Of a stretch of 64,000 nucleotides of DNA, positions 43,603 to 53,493 are shown in pieces. The position numbers and the translations under genes are program-made. The stretch comes from Micromonospora sp. NBC_01699 (GTDB lineage Bacteria; Actinomycetota; Actinomycetes; Mycobacteriales; Micromonosporaceae): contig NZ_CP109199.1 in NCBI RefSeq assembly GCF_036250065.1, positions 3,224,001-3,288,000 of the forward strand, given 5' to 3'. Below the pieces are notes generated by a model. It saw only the letters and a program-made list of their open reading frames with translations. It ran no database searches and was not told where the DNA came from. Positions within the stretch are counted from its first letter, which is position 1. The number at the start of each line of letters is the position of its first letter.

Positions 43603-44082
43603 TCAGTCCACGGCGGCCGCCGGGCTCGGGTCGCGGAAGACCCAGGCCCGGTAGAGCAGGAAATTGAGCGTCGTCAGCACCACCAGCGCCAGGCACTTGG
43701 CCACCAGGTAGTTCAGGCCGAGTCCGGCGAGGGCGGACACCATCAGCACGGTCAGCACCCAGTTGACGCCGACCAGGATCAGGTAGCGCACCAACTGCCC
43801 GCCGGCACCGCCGGTGGAGGCGAAGACCCAGCTCCGGTTGAGCAGGAAGTTCAACCCGGTGGACGTCACCACCCCGACGAAGGTCGCCAACGGCAGCCAC
43901 ACCTCGAACGCCCCGTGCAGCAGCCAGAGCAGACCGGTGTCGAGTGCCGCGCTGCCACCGCCCACCACCAGGTACCGGACGAAACCGGTGCGCAGGAGGC
44001 GGCGTACCAGCCCGGTCGGGCGGTCGGTCGCGGACGCGGGTTCCCGGCGATCGGGAGCGCTCTGATCGGCAGTCGTCGTCAC
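43603..44082 (-). CDS. GtrA family membrane protein
   Basis: 159 residues with four hydrophobic helices filling residues about 35-150, including FVRYLVVGGGSAALDTGLLW and NFLLNRSWVF, the GtrA/DPMS pattern. GtrA proteins are thought to flip or help transfer undecaprenyl-linked sugars in polysaccharide modification. GTG 44082 lies eight bases after TATGCT (minus strand, 44096-44091), leaderless-like. Divergent from the DUF2142-GT2 operon, with which it probably works in wall-glycan decoration. Confidence 0.9.
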   Translation of the reverse strand: MTTTADQSAPDRREPASATDRPTGLVRRLLRTGFVRYLVVGGGSAALDTGLLWLLHGAFEVWLPLATFVGVVTSTGLNFLLNRSWVFASTGGAGGQLVRYLILVGVNWVLTVLMVSALAGLGLNYLVAKCLALVVLTTLNFLLYRAWVFRDPSPAAAVD

Positions 44083-44167
44083 GACCGGTGAGCATAGCGG
44101 CGTACGGGCGGGAGGGCGCTCAGGCCCGAACCCGTTCGGGGGGCGACATCGAGTACCCTCGGCACCC

Positions 44168-45802
44168 GTGACCACCCCCATGGCCGCACCAGTACGGCCA
44201 CAATCGTCGGCCCGGCACTCCACCAGCCTGCTACTGCGGGTGATGTTGCCGTTCGCCGGCTACTTCCTGCTGTTCGCGGCCTGGGCCATCGCCACACCGT
44301 ACGACGGCACACCGGACGAGATGCGGCACATCCAGCACGCGTACGGGGTGGCGTCCGGCGATATCGCCCCCGCCCCGGCAAAAGAGGGCAAATTTCCCGG
44401 CGCGTACCACGAGGTGCCGAAGAGCCTGATCCGCACCAACTGCTTCGCGCACCACGCGGACCAGCCGGCGAGCTGTGCCCAACCGGTGGGCGGTGACGAG
44501 TCCCTGGTCAAGGTGCTCACCCCGGCCGGTCGCTACAACCCCGCCTACTACCTGACGGTCGGCTGGCCGCTGGTGCTGTCGCCGAACATGGCCGGTGTCC
44601 TGCTCGCCCGGCTGGTGAGTGCCGCCCTGGTCGCGGCGCTGTTCGCCTGGGCGACGTCGGTGGCCCTGTCGCTGCGACACCGCCTGGTGTTCGGCGGCAT
44701 CCTGGTCGCGGTCACCCCCATCACCGCCCACCTCGCCGGGGCGATCAACCCGAACGCGGTCGAGATCGCGGCCGGCGCGGCCCTGGTCGTCGCGCTGATC
44801 GCCATCCTGCTGGAACCCGACGGAGCCGGCCGACGGCGGTCCGCCTGGTGGCTCGCCGGGGTGGGCGGCGCGGTGCTGCTCACCGTACGGTCGGGTGGCC
44901 CGGCCTGGTTCGCGGTCATCGCCGCGGTCATGCTGGTCGGCCTGACCCTGCCGGCGTACCGGGCCCTGCTCCGGTCCCGGCGGTTCTGGATCCTGGCCGG
45001 GGCGCTCGCGGCGACCGGGATCGCCTCGGTCGGCTGGACGCTCTGGAAGAAGGCCGCCGAGATCACCCCGAACGGCGTGGGCAGCCGGCACCTGAGCCTG
45101 GTCGACGCGATGAAGATCGAGGTGTTCGACCGGTGGCGGGGCTACGTCCAGGAACTCGTCGGCGTCCTCGCCTGGCTGGACACCCCGCTGCCGGTCCTGC
45201 TCAACCTCGCCTGGTACTTCTCGGTCGGCACGCTGGTTCTGCTGGCGCTGGCCCTGGGCGGGAACGCCGCCCGTTGGCGGGTGGTCGGGCTCGGTGCGCT
45301 CGGCATGCTGGTGCCCAGCGTCATCGAGGCGATCAACGTCAACGAGTACGCGTTCATCGGGCAGGGCCGGTACTTCCTCCCGTTGCTGGTCGGGGTGCCG
45401 ATCCTGGCGGCGTACACGGTGGCCGAGAGCGGCCTGGTCGATCCGCTGCGCAAGCTGATCCGGCTGTTCGTGGTCCTGCTGGTCCCCGCCCACCTCGCCG
45501 CCCTGGCCTACCTGATGATCCGGTACCAGTCCGGGCTGCCCGGTCGGCCCGGGGTGATCTCGTTCAACGTGCTCGGCGGTGCCTGGCACCCGGCGCTCGG
45601 GTCGGCCACCCCGATCCTGCTCGCCGTCGTGGCCGGCGCCATCCTGGTCGCGTACCACTGGCGGCTCACCGCGCCCGACCCGGCGCTGGCGGCGGACCTC
45701 GGGCCCGACCCGGCCGGGGACGGCCAGGACCCGCAGCCCACGGAGCGGGACCTGGTCGACGCCGTCGCCGGCCCGCGTACGCGAGAGGAACGGACCTCCT
45801 GA
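44168..45802 (+). CDS. DUF2142 family multi-span membrane protein
   Basis: 544 residues. About 12 membrane spans with a large soluble loop (about 48-115, TPYDGTPDEMRHIQHA) after the first, characteristic of DUF2142 proteins; these have the layout of GT-C-like glycosyltransferases that use lipid-linked sugars, with the early D-E in the loop as the candidate catalytic carboxylate. GTG 44168 lies eight bases after TACCCT (44154-44159). It overlaps the next gene by one base. It is the first of a three-gene operon with DUF2304 and GT2 members, so a wall-polymer glycosylation step is likely. Confidence 0.88.
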   Translation: MTTPMAAPVRPQSSARHSTSLLLRVMLPFAGYFLLFAAWAIATPYDGTPDEMRHIQHAYGVASGDIAPAPAKEGKFPGAYHEVPKSLIRTNCFAHHADQPASCAQPVGGDESLVKVLTPAGRYNPAYYLTVGWPLVLSPNMAGVLLARLVSAALVAALFAWATSVALSLRHRLVFGGILVAVTPITAHLAGAINPNAVEIAAGAALVVALIAILLEPDGAGRRRSAWWLAGVGGAVLLTVRSGGPAWFAVIAAVMLVGLTLPAYRALLRSRRFWILAGALAATGIASVGWTLWKKAAEITPNGVGSRHLSLVDAMKIEVFDRWRGYVQELVGVLAWLDTPLPVLLNLAWYFSVGTLVLLALALGGNAARWRVVGLGALGMLVPSVIEAINVNEYAFIGQGRYFLPLLVGVPILAAYTVAESGLVDPLRKLIRLFVVLLVPAHLAALAYLMIRYQSGLPGRPGVISFNVLGGAWHPALGSATPILLAVVAGAILVAYHWRLTAPDPALAADLGPDPAGDGQDPQPTERDLVDAVAGPRTREERTS

Positions 45803-46149
45803 TGCGACTCACCATCCTGACCGGAATCACCGGTCTGCTCCTGCTCGTGGTCGTGGTCGAGCTGATGCGTCGGCGCCAACTGCGGGAGAAGTACGCGGCG
45901 CTCTGGATCGCCGTCGCGCTGGTGGCACTGCCGCTGGCCTTCTTCCCCCGGCTGCCGGACGAGATCGCCGGCGCGCTCGGTGTGGTCAGCGGCGTGAGCC
46001 TGGTGCTGTTCGGCGGGGTGGTCTTCCTGCTCCTGATCACCATCCACCTGAGCTGGGAACTCAGCCGCCTGGAGGAGGAGACCCGGGTGCTCGCCGAGGA
46101 CGTGGCGCTGTTGCGGGCCGAGGTCCGCCGCGAAGAGGTGGAACGGTGA
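45802..46149 (+). CDS. DUF2304 family membrane protein
   Basis: 115 residues: three hydrophobic spans (about 5-22, 32-50, 57-80) then a cytoplasmic coiled coil ([18 protein letters not shown]). DUF2304 proteins almost always accompany a GT2 enzyme of the dolichol-phosphate-mannose-synthase kind, and here the next gene is one, overlapping by four bases. The start overlaps the previous stop (TGATG). Probably an anchor or regulatory partner of the GT2 protein. Confidence 0.88.
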   Translation: MRLTILTGITGLLLLVVVVELMRRRQLREKYAALWIAVALVALPLAFFPRLPDEIAGALGVVSGVSLVLFGGVVFLLLITIHLSWELSRLEEETRVLAEDVALLRAEVRREEVER

Positions 46150-46958
46150 TCGCCGACAAGCGGATCCTGATCGTCATCCCGGCCTGGAACGAGGCCGGTT
46201 CCATCGCCGACGTGGTCCGCGAGGTGGGCACCGCACTGCCCGGCGTCGACGTGCTCGTCGTCGACGACGGCTCCCGGGACCGCACCTCGGCACGGGCCCG
46301 GTCGGCCGGCGCGGCGGTGCTGCAACTGCCGTACAACCTCGGGGTCGGCGGGGCGATGCGGCTCGGCTACCGGTACGCCCGCGACCACGGCTACGACGTG
46401 GCGATCCAGGTCGACGCGGACGGCCAGCACGACCCGCTGTTCGTGCCCGAACTGGTGGCCGCCCTGGCCGGCGCCGACCTGGTGATCGGCGCCCGATTCG
46501 CCGGCGTCGGCGACTACGCCGTACGGGGACCGCGCAGGTACGCGATGTCGTTGCTGGCGGCCGTGCTCAGCCGGATCACCGGGTCGCGGCTGACCGACAC
46601 CACCTCGGGGTTCCGGGCCGCCAACCGGCAGGTGATCGAGCTGTTCGCCCGCGCCTACCCGGTGGAGTACCTCGGCGACACGGTCGAGACCGTGGTGCAC
46701 GTGGCCCGGGTCGGCCTGCGGGTGGTGCAGGTGCCGGTCGCCATGCGGGCCCGGATGGCCGGCACGCCGAGCCAGTCCGTCGCCAAGGCGTCGTTCTACC
46801 TGGGACGGGCGATGGTGGTGCTGGGCCTGGCGCTGGTCCGCCGCTACGAGCCGGTTCCCCCGCCGACGCTTCAGCCGCCGACGCCCCGCCCGACGGTGCC
46901 CGGCCAACGGCGACCGATGGACGCGGATCCGTACGCGGTGCCGGTCCAGGGCGAGTAG
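46146..46958 (+). CDS. Glycosyltransferase family 2 (polyprenyl-phosphate sugar synthase-like)
   Basis: 270 residues. A GT-A fold with [11 protein letters not shown] at the start, [10 protein letters not shown] (nucleotide-sugar binding), VDADGQHDP (DxD metal site) and [11 protein letters not shown]. No C-terminal membrane domain, so it probably makes a polyprenyl-phosphate sugar at the inner face with DUF2304 as its anchor. The C-terminal 30 residues are Pro-rich. GTG 46146 overlaps the DUF2304 stop (GTGA). The product is plausibly used by the DUF2142 protein. 46959-47111 holds no gene I can support. Confidence 0.9.
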   Translation: MIADKRILIVIPAWNEAGSIADVVREVGTALPGVDVLVVDDGSRDRTSARARSAGAAVLQLPYNLGVGGAMRLGYRYARDHGYDVAIQVDADGQHDPLFVPELVAALAGADLVIGARFAGVGDYAVRGPRRYAMSLLAAVLSRITGSRLTDTTSGFRAANRQVIELFARAYPVEYLGDTVETVVHVARVGLRVVQVPVAMRARMAGTPSQSVAKASFYLGRAMVVLGLALVRRYEPVPPPTLQPPTPRPTVPGQRRPMDADPYAVPVQGE

Positions 46959-47111
46959 CGCGGCGGCCGACCGGTCGGCCCGCGCGGGGTCGGCGCTCCG
47001 CCACGGCGCGCAACGGCGCCAACGGGGTGACAGCGGCCAATAGGTGCATTCCGCGGCCGTGTCGTCACATCGGGCGAACGGATGAGCCGGAAAGCGGACT
47101 ACGCTCGCCTC

Positions 47112-47141
47112 ATGGAATCGGAAAGTGGGGCAGCGGCATGA
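47112..47141 (+). CDS. Candidate 9-codon leaderless upstream ORF overlapping dop
   Basis: ATG 47112 lies six bases after TACGCT (47100-47105), the same leaderless geometry as at pafA and other genes here. It encodes MESESGAAA and stops at TGA 47139-47141, which overlaps the dop ATG by four bases (ATGA). It could couple or gate dop translation. The evidence is positional only. Confidence 0.35.
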   Translation: MESESGAAA

Positions 47142-48655
47142 GCGTACGGCGGATCATGGGCGCCGAGGTCGAATACGGTATCTCGGTTCCCGGGCAGGCC
47201 GGGGCCAATCCGATGGTCACCTCGTCACAGGTGGTCAACGCCTACGGTGCACGTCCCGAGTTGACCCGTGGCGGTCGCGCTCGGTGGGACTACGAGGAGG
47301 AGTCGCCGCTGCGCGACGCGCGCGGTTTCACCTACTCCGGCGCGGCCTACGATCCGGCCGAGGCGCTCGCCGACGAGGACCTGGGCCTGGCCAACGTGAT
47401 ACTGACCAACGGTGCCCGGCTCTACGTCGACCACGCCCACCCGGAGTACTCCACCCCCGAGGTGACCAACCCGATGGACCTGGTCCGTTGGGACAAGGCG
47501 GGGGAGCGGGTGATGGCCGAGGCGGCCCGCCGGGCCGAGACCATTCCCGGTACCCACCCGATCCACCTCTACAAGAACAACACCGACAACAAGGGTGCCA
47601 GTTACGGCGCGCACGAGAACTACCTGATGCGCCGGCAGACCCCGTTCGCCGACATCGTCACGTACCTCACCCCGTTCTTCGTGACCCGACAGATCTTCTG
47701 CGGGGCGGGCCGGGTCGGCGTCGGTCAGGACGGTTCGCAGCCGGGTTTCCAGATCTCCCAACGTGCGGACTTCTTCGAGGTCGAGGTCGGGCTGGAGACC
47801 ACCCTCAAGCGGCCGATCATCAACACCCGCGACGAGCCGCACTCGGACGCCGACAAGTACCGCCGGCTGCACGTGATCATCGGGGACGCGAACCTCTCCG
47901 AGATCTCGACGTACCTCAAGGTCGGCACCACCGCCCTGATCCTGACGATGATCGAGGAGAAGGCGCTCAGCCCCGACCTCGGCATCGCCGACCCGGTGGC
48001 GGAACTGCGCGCGGTCAGCCACGACCCGTCGCTGTCGCACCTGATGCGGCTGCGCGACGGCCGCCGGCTCACCGCGCTCGACCTCCAGTGGGCGTACTAC
48101 GAGCGGGCCCGCGCGTTCGTCGAGGACCGATACGGCGCCGACGCCGACGAGCAGACCCTGGACGTGCTGGAGCGCTGGGAGGGTGTGCTGGATCGGCTCG
48201 GCCGCGACCCGATGCTCTGCGCCGGTGAGCTGGACTGGGTGGCCAAGCTGCGGCTGCTGGAGGGCTACCGGGAGCGGGAGAAGCTCGGCTGGGCGTCGCA
48301 CAAGCTGCAACTGGTCGACCTCCAGTACTCCGACGTACGCCCGGAGAAGGGGCTCTACCACCGCCTGGTCGCCCGTGGCTCGATGGCCACGCTGCTGCCC
48401 GACGAGCAGACCCGGCGGGCGATGGTCGAGCCGCCGGAGGACACCCGCGCCTACTTCCGGGGCCGCTGCCTCGCCCAGTACGCCTCCGAGGTGGTCGCGG
48501 CGAGCTGGGATTCGGTCATCTTCGACGTCGGCCGGGAGTCGCTGGTCCGGGTGCCGATGATGGAGCCGGAGCGGGGCACCCGCAAGCACGTCGGCGCGCT
48601 GTTCGACCGTTGCCCGAGTGCCAAGGACCTGTTGGAGACGATCACCGGCAACTGA
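47138..48655 (+). CDS. dop: Deamidase/depupylase of Pup
   Basis: 505 residues, glutamine-synthetase-like carboxylate-amine fold. [10 protein letters not shown] starts the ATP/Mg site (the catalytic-base Asp lies further on, in the NGARLYVD segment), and the Dop-specific loop [18 protein letters not shown] (about 48-65) distinguishes it from PafA. INTRDEPH is shared with PafA. Dop converts the C-terminal Gln of Pup to Glu and also removes Pup from substrates; the pup gene here indeed ends in Gln. ATG 47138 has GGAAAGTGGGG upstream and overlaps a possible 9-codon upstream ORF. Confidence 0.97.
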   Translation: MSVRRIMGAEVEYGISVPGQAGANPMVTSSQVVNAYGARPELTRGGRARWDYEEESPLRDARGFTYSGAAYDPAEALADEDLGLANVILTNGARLYVDHAHPEYSTPEVTNPMDLVRWDKAGERVMAEAARRAETIPGTHPIHLYKNNTDNKGASYGAHENYLMRRQTPFADIVTYLTPFFVTRQIFCGAGRVGVGQDGSQPGFQISQRADFFEVEVGLETTLKRPIINTRDEPHSDADKYRRLHVIIGDANLSEISTYLKVGTTALILTMIEEKALSPDLGIADPVAELRAVSHDPSLSHLMRLRDGRRLTALDLQWAYYERARAFVEDRYGADADEQTLDVLERWEGVLDRLGRDPMLCAGELDWVAKLRLLEGYREREKLGWASHKLQLVDLQYSDVRPEKGLYHRLVARGSMATLLPDEQTRRAMVEPPEDTRAYFRGRCLAQYASEVVAASWDSVIFDVGRESLVRVPMMEPERGTRKHVGALFDRCPSAKDLLETITGN

Positions 48656-48783
48656 GCGGGGGAGCCGCTCCGGGGATTTCGGTCGTGGTTCGACGCTGTG
48701 GCATGCTGTCGTGTCACGTGCTCCGTTCCCCCTGGGCGGTTTCCTTGCTCCCTCTTCTGCTGCGTACCGCACGACGTTCGACC

Positions 48784-50022
48784 GTGTCCGTGCCCCTGAG
48801 CAAGGCGTACACCGGGCGGGCCAACAGCTTCGGCTTCCTCCGGCTCGGCTTCGCCTTCGCCGTCGTGCTGGCACACGCCGCGGTGCTCGGTTACGACCGC
48901 GCGCTCACCACCCGGGTCGACGTACCCGGTCTCGCCGTGGCGGGCTTCTTCGGGGTCTCCGGATTCCTGATCACCCGAAGCGCCCGGCGGACCAGCCTGC
49001 CCCGGTTCCTGTGGCACCGCGCCCTGCGGATCTGGCCGGGCCTGTGGGTCTGCCTGCTGTTCACCGCCTTCGTCGTCGCGCCGACCTTCTACTACCTGCG
49101 CCACGGCGGGCTCGACGGGCTGTTCCGGGGCCCGTACGGCGCGTTCAGCTACGTGCAGCAGAACTGGTGGGGTGGCCTGCGGCAGGGCGGCATCACCGAC
49201 GTGTTCCGGTGGGACACGCCGTACGGGATCGGGCACCGGCGGTCGCTGCCCAACGGTTCGCTCTGGACGCTCGCGTACGAGATCTTCTGTTATCTGCTGG
49301 TCGCCGCGCTGGCCGTGCTCGCCGTCCTGCGTCGGGCCCGCTGGCTGGTGCTGCTCTTCGCGATCTTCGTGTTCGGGGTGCTGGTCTACAACCACTACGA
49401 GCAGTTGCGTTTCGGTAACCCGGCGCTGTTCGTCGCCGGTGACTTCGGCCCGCTGCCGCTGCTCGGCCCGCTCGGCAAGCAGTGGTTCCTCTGGTACGGC
49501 TTCATGTTCCTCGCCGGTGGCGTCGCCGAGCTGTACAGCGAGCGGCTGCCGATCAACGACCTGCTCGGCGTGGCCGCGCTCGCGGTGATCGGCTGGTTCG
49601 CGTTCCGGGGGGAGCTGTTCGGCCCCGGACTGCTCGCCTACGAGTACGTGATCCTCTGGCTCGCCGTGCGGCTGCCGAGGGTGCTGCACCGGGTCGGCCA
49701 GACCAACGACTACTCCTACGGCGTCTACATCTATTCGTTCGTGGTGGAGCAGGTGCTGGCCAAGTACGGCGTACACAAGATCGGTCTGGCCGGTTACTTC
49801 CTGGCCAGCGCCCTGGTCAGCGTCGTCCTGGCGGCCTTCTCCTGGCACCTGGTGGAGAAGCAGGCGCTGCGGCTCAAGGACTGGACGCCCCGGCTGCGTC
49901 GACGGGGCGGTCCGGCGGCCCCCGAGGGCGGCGGTCCGGCGGCCCCGTCGGACGCGCCGACCGATAGCACCGGCCCGGCGGACCGGGGTCGCCCACCGGT
50001 CGCCGTGCCCGCCTCCGGGTAG
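48784..50022 (+). CDS. Acyltransferase family 3 membrane protein, lying between dop and pup
   Basis: 412 residues (with the chosen start) and about ten spans. The Acyl_transf_3 signature is seen in NSFGFLRLGFAFAVVLAHA at the start, VSGFLITRS and RFLWHRALRIWPGLW. Members O-acylate sugars or lipids of surface polymers. The C-terminal 50 residues are Pro/Gly-rich with a short GGPAAP repeat. The start is uncertain: no Shine-Dalgarno is visible; ATG 48703 or GTG 48718 are alternatives. It is in line with dop and pup but is not a known part of the Pup pathway. A hairpin terminator follows. Confidence 0.85.
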   Translation: MSVPLSKAYTGRANSFGFLRLGFAFAVVLAHAAVLGYDRALTTRVDVPGLAVAGFFGVSGFLITRSARRTSLPRFLWHRALRIWPGLWVCLLFTAFVVAPTFYYLRHGGLDGLFRGPYGAFSYVQQNWWGGLRQGGITDVFRWDTPYGIGHRRSLPNGSLWTLAYEIFCYLLVAALAVLAVLRRARWLVLLFAIFVFGVLVYNHYEQLRFGNPALFVAGDFGPLPLLGPLGKQWFLWYGFMFLAGGVAELYSERLPINDLLGVAALAVIGWFAFRGELFGPGLLAYEYVILWLAVRLPRVLHRVGQTNDYSYGVYIYSFVVEQVLAKYGVHKIGLAGYFLASALVSVVLAAFSWHLVEKQALRLKDWTPRLRRRGGPAAPEGGGPAAPSDAPTDSTGPADRGRPPVAVPASG

Positions 50023-50045
50023 ACCCGGTTCCGGCGGCCCCCGTC

Positions 50046-50073
50046 GACCCGCCCCGTGCCCACGGGGCGGGTC
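50046..50073. terminator. Hairpin between acyltransferase and pup
   Basis: 13-bp arms (50046-50058 and 50061-50073, GACCCGCCCCGTG and its complement) with a minimal loop, beginning 23 bp after the acyltransferase stop. It separates that gene from the pup promoter (TAGGTT near 50138). Confidence 0.7.
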
Positions 50074-50172
50074 ACGAATCGGGCAGGAGAGCGGTAAAGG
50101 TCGCCGGCGCCGCCCCGTTCTGTCGCTCTTCCGAGGTAGGTTTCTTCCAAGCGATCGTGGAGGAGGCACCAG

Positions 50173-50388
50173 ATGGCTACCCGTGACACCGGCGGTCAGT
50201 CCCAGTCCGGCAAGGGACGCCGCGACGAAGAGGTCGAGGACGTCACCACCGAGGCGAATCCCGAGGTCGCGGAGAGGCACGCCGAGATCACCGAGGACGT
50301 CGACGACCTGCTCGACGAGATCGATTCCGTGCTTGAGGAAAACGCGGAGGAGTTCGTCCGGGGCTACGTCCAAAAGGGTGGCCAGTAG
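50173..50388 (+). CDS. pup: Prokaryotic ubiquitin-like protein Pup
   Basis: 71 residues, disordered and acidic, with the conserved coiled-coil-forming segment DDLLDEIDSVLEENAEEFV and the C-terminus GYVQKGGQ. The final Gln must be deamidated by Dop before PafA can attach Pup to lysines. ATG 50173 has GGAGGAGG about seven bases upstream, and TAGGTT near 50138 can serve as -10. The N-terminal 20 residues (Gly/Gln/Ser-rich) start translocation in the proteasome. Confidence 0.97.
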   Translation: MATRDTGGQSQSGKGRRDEEVEDVTTEANPEVAERHAEITEDVDDLLDEIDSVLEENAEEFVRGYVQKGGQ

Positions 50389-50562
50389 TCTTCGGTTGGG
50401 CTCCCGGCAAGCCGCCCGCGTCCGTCACACCACGCCGGAACCGCGATCATCGCGCCGACCGGAAGCAGACGGTAGTCTGCTTCAACCGTAACGGTGGTCG
50501 TGGCCGGTTCGGCGACGGCGCAGGGCGTTCGGCATCGACGACCATGTACTGAGAGGAACCAC

Positions 50563-51402
50563 GTGGCAGCGGGTTTTGATCCATCCGGGCGGCTACCAGA
50601 TGTGTTCACCAACGCGGGGACGTCCTCCTTCACGCAGTTCCTGAGCAAGGTCGCGCCCGAGTTGCTGCCCGGTCGCCGGCCGCTGCCGCCGGGGCTGGCG
50701 GCCGACATCGCACCGCACGCGACCACCATCGTCGCCATCACCAGCGCCACCGGCGTGGTGATGGCCGGTGACCGCCGGGCCACCATGGGCAACATGATCT
50801 CCAGCCGGGACATCCAGAAGGTCCACCCGGCGGACCGGCACTCGCTGGTCGGCATCGCCGGCACCGCCGGCATCGGCATCGAGATGATGCGACTGTTCCA
50901 GGTCGAGCTCGAACACTACGAGAAGATCGAGGGCGCGGTTCTCTCCCTCGACGGCAAGGCCAACCGGCTCGCCTCGATGATCCGCGGCAACCTCGGCGCG
51001 GCGATGCAGGGCCTGGCCGTGATCCCGCTGTTCGCCGGCTTCGACCTCGCCGTCGCCGACCCGGCCAAGGCCGGCCGGATCTTCAGCTTCGACGTCGCCG
51101 GCGGCCCCTACGAGGAGACCGGCTACGACGCCATCGGGTCCGGATCGCTGTTCGCCCGCTCGGCGCTGAAGAAGCGCTACCGGCCCGGCCTGAGCACCGA
51201 CGAGGTGGTCCGACTCGCCGTCGAGGCGCTCTACGACGCGGCCGACGACGACACCGCCACCGGTGGCCCCGACCTGACCCGCCGGATCTACCCGGTGGTG
51301 ATGACCGCCACGGCGGAGGGGACCAACCGGCTCACCGAGGCCGAGACCGCGACGGTCGCCGAGGCCGTCGTCGCGGCCCGGATGGAGAACCCGGGCGGCT
51401 GA
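50563..51402 (+). CDS. prcB: Proteasome subunit beta (20S core, catalytic)
   Basis: 279 residues. A 53-residue propeptide precedes the autoprocessing site; the mature chain starts at Thr54 in PHATTIVAI, the N-terminal nucleophile, with the conserved [13 protein letters not shown] strand (Asp and Lys/Arg near the active site) and GSGS later. GTG 50563 follows GAGAGG about seven bases upstream. TAGTCT near 50473 may be a -10. It forms the two inner heptameric rings. An ATG-TAC-TGA mini-ORF (50544-50552) overlaps the Shine-Dalgarno. Confidence 0.97.
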   Translation: MAAGFDPSGRLPDVFTNAGTSSFTQFLSKVAPELLPGRRPLPPGLAADIAPHATTIVAITSATGVVMAGDRRATMGNMISSRDIQKVHPADRHSLVGIAGTAGIGIEMMRLFQVELEHYEKIEGAVLSLDGKANRLASMIRGNLGAAMQGLAVIPLFAGFDLAVADPAKAGRIFSFDVAGGPYEETGYDAIGSGSLFARSALKKRYRPGLSTDEVVRLAVEALYDAADDDTATGGPDLTRRIYPVVMTATAEGTNRLTEAETATVAEAVVAARMENPGG

Positions 51403-51478
51403 CGCCGACCAACATCCAGCGCCCGTACGTCGTCAGCCCGCTACCTCGCCAGACCCGCCCGTAAGGAGAACCGCCGCC

Positions 51479-52330
51479 GTGGCCATGCAGTTCTACGCCT
51501 CGCCAGAGCAGATCATGCGCGATCGCTCCGAGTTGGCCCGCAAGGGCATCGCCCGGGGCCGCAGCGCGGTGGTACTCAGCTACGAGGGCGGGATCCTCTT
51601 CGTCGCGGAGAACCTTTCCAGCGCCCTGCACAAGGTCAGTGAGATCTATGACCGGATCGGGTTCGCCGCGGTCGGCCGGTACAACGAGTTCGAGAACCTC
51701 CGGCGCGCGGGCGTACGGATGGCCGACCTGAACGGGCTCAGCTACGACCGGCGGGACGTGACCGGCCGGGCCCTGGCCAACGCGTACGCGCAGACCCTGG
51801 GTGCGATCTTCACCGAGCAGTCCAAGCCGTTCGAGGTGGAGATCTGCGTCGCCGAGGTCGGTGGCGCCCCGGACGACGACGAGATCTACCGGCTCACCTA
51901 CGACGGCTCGGTCAACGACGAGCCCGGTCGGATGGCGATGGGTGGGCAGAGCGAGGCGATCACCGGCAAGCTGCGCGACAACCACCGCAACGACATGTCG
52001 CTCAGCGAGGCCGTACGGCTCGCGGTCCAGGCCCTGGGCAGCGTCGGCGGCGAGGGCGGTGCGGCCAGGACGATCGCGGCGAACCAGCTTGAGGTCGCGG
52101 TGCTGGACCGGCACCGGGTCGGTCGTACCTTCCGCCGGATCACCGGTGCCGCCCTGACCGGTCTGCTCGACGGCGAGGCGGAGCCGAAGAACGTCGAACC
52201 CGACGCGCCCGGCCCGGCCGGGCCCGCCACCCCGGCCACCGGCCCGGAGAAGCCCGCCGTCTCGGCCGCCTCGGCCGACCTGGAATCGAAGGACACCGAA
52301 ACGAAGGACACCGAGCAGCCCGAGGGCTGA
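51479..52330 (+). CDS. prcA: Proteasome subunit alpha (20S core)
   Basis: 283 residues. The N-terminus ([19 protein letters not shown]) is the gating segment of the outer rings; an NTN-hydrolase fold without an N-terminal nucleophile follows, as expected of alpha subunits. The C-terminal 70 residues are an Ala/Pro/Glu/Thr-rich tail, variable in the family. GTG 51479 has AAGGAG about ten bases upstream; ATG 51485 is an alternative. 76 bp after prcB and doubtless in its operon. ARC docks on this ring through its C-terminal GQYL. Confidence 0.96.
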   Translation: MAMQFYASPEQIMRDRSELARKGIARGRSAVVLSYEGGILFVAENLSSALHKVSEIYDRIGFAAVGRYNEFENLRRAGVRMADLNGLSYDRRDVTGRALANAYAQTLGAIFTEQSKPFEVEICVAEVGGAPDDDEIYRLTYDGSVNDEPGRMAMGGQSEAITGKLRDNHRNDMSLSEAVRLAVQALGSVGGEGGAARTIAANQLEVAVLDRHRVGRTFRRITGAALTGLLDGEAEPKNVEPDAPGPAGPATPATGPEKPAVSAASADLESKDTETKDTEQPEG

Positions 52331-52356
52331 CCCGGTGTCCGGCGGGGCGGGTGGGG

Positions 52357-53403
52357 TCAGATCCAGCGACCGACCATCCGCCAGTAGGCCGCCATCATCA
52401 CGTTCAGCAGCCCCACTCCGGGCGGGCTGATCAGCGGGGTGTTGAACCGGTCGGTCAGCACCCGCATCCACTCCCGGTCCGGCACGGTCCGCTCGGCCTG
52501 TAGCTGCCGGCGGCGCTCACCCAGGTGCTTGCGGTGCCGCCAGAGCCAGCCGTACCCGCGCAGCTTGTCCCGCAGCCAGCCCTCCTTGATCGAGAGCAGC
52601 AGCATGACCAGTTCCAGGGCGAGCAGCGGCGGGGCGAGCAGCAGCAGCGAGCGGCGACCCCAGAGGGTGGCCACGAACATCAGCCGGTTCCGTTCCACCA
52701 GGTAGTACTTGAAGCTGTTGCGGCTGAACTCGTAGCGGTGCAGGGCGACCGCGTCCGGCACGTTGAGCACCCGCAGGCCGACCCGCCAGGTACGGATGGA
52801 GAGGTCGGCGTCCTCGTGGTAGGCGAAGTAGTGCCCGTCGAAGCCACCCAGCCGGTCCCAGTGGCTGCGCGAGGTCACCAGGCAGGCGCCCATCGCCCCG
52901 GCGGTCTCGGTCGGCTCGGACCGGGTCTCCCGCTGCCGGAAACCGCCGATCCAGCTCACCCCGAGCACGTGCACCTCGTTGCCCGAGGAGTTGAGCAGTT
53001 CGGGCTCGTCGGCCAGGCGTACCGCACCGGCGGCGATGCCCACGTCCGACTGGTCCACCACCTCGACCAGGCGGGCCAGGGTGTTCGGTTCGACGATCGC
53101 GTCGCCGTTGACCAGTGCGACGTAGTCGCCGCTGGAGGCGGTCACGCCCAGGTTGCAGCCGGCGGAGAAGCCGATGTTCTCACCCTCGCCGACCACCACC
53201 ACACCGGGCAGCTTCGCCAGCACCTCAACGTCGTCGGTGGTGCAGCCGTTGTCGACGAGCACCACCTCGACCTCCACCTTTGCCGAGGCGAGTAGCGACT
53301 CCACGGAACGACGTAGCAGTGGCTCGGCCTTCCAGGCGAGCACGATCGCGCTCACCCGCGGCAGGCGGGTGTGGTCGAAGGAACCGGTGTTCGGGTCGGG
53401 CAT
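52357..53403 (-). CDS. Glycosyltransferase family 2 (rhamnosyltransferase-like)
   Basis: 348 residues. A GT-A domain with AIVLAWKAEPLLRRSVESLL, LVDNGCTTDD, ENIGFSAGCNLG and a VNGDAIV metal site, then HEDADLSIRTWR (ED acid), similar to WbbL-type rhamnosyltransferases. A hydrophobic segment (about 250-270) may associate with the membrane. ATG 53403 has GGGAGA about ten bases upstream. It is next to rfbD and rfbA on the map, so dTDP-rhamnose is the probable donor and a wall glycan or linkage unit the acceptor. Confidence 0.88.
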   Translation of the reverse strand: MPDPNTGSFDHTRLPRVSAIVLAWKAEPLLRRSVESLLASAKVEVEVVLVDNGCTTDDVEVLAKLPGVVVVGEGENIGFSAGCNLGVTASSGDYVALVNGDAIVEPNTLARLVEVVDQSDVGIAAGAVRLADEPELLNSSGNEVHVLGVSWIGGFRQRETRSEPTETAGAMGACLVTSRSHWDRLGGFDGHYFAYHEDADLSIRTWRVGLRVLNVPDAVALHRYEFSRNSFKYYLVERNRLMFVATLWGRRSLLLLAPPLLALELVMLLLSIKEGWLRDKLRGYGWLWRHRKHLGERRRQLQAERTVPDREWMRVLTDRFNTPLISPPGVGLLNVMMAAYWRMVGRWI

Positions 53404-53439
53404 GTCGGCGTTTTCTCCCGGGGGGTCGGATTCTCGCTC

Positions 53440-53493
53440 GGCTGCGCGGGTGGATCATCAGGCTGCGCGGGTGGATCGGGCTGCGGGTGGATC
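53440..53493. repeat. Three-copy short tandem repeat between GT2 and rfbD
   Basis: GGCTGCGCGGGTGGATC occurs at 53440-53456 and 53461-53477, with a shortened copy at 53479-53493 that runs into the rfbD stop. No function apparent. Confidence 0.75.

Noticed and set aside
44231-45658. 475-codon frame antisense to the DUF2142 gene
   Set aside because: Shadow composition (Asp/Gln/Gly/Arg), no motif, and it opposes a gene with good membrane topology.
51479-51484. ATG 51485 as the prcA start
   Set aside because: The AAGGAG sequence is better placed for GTG 51479, although the difference is only two codons.
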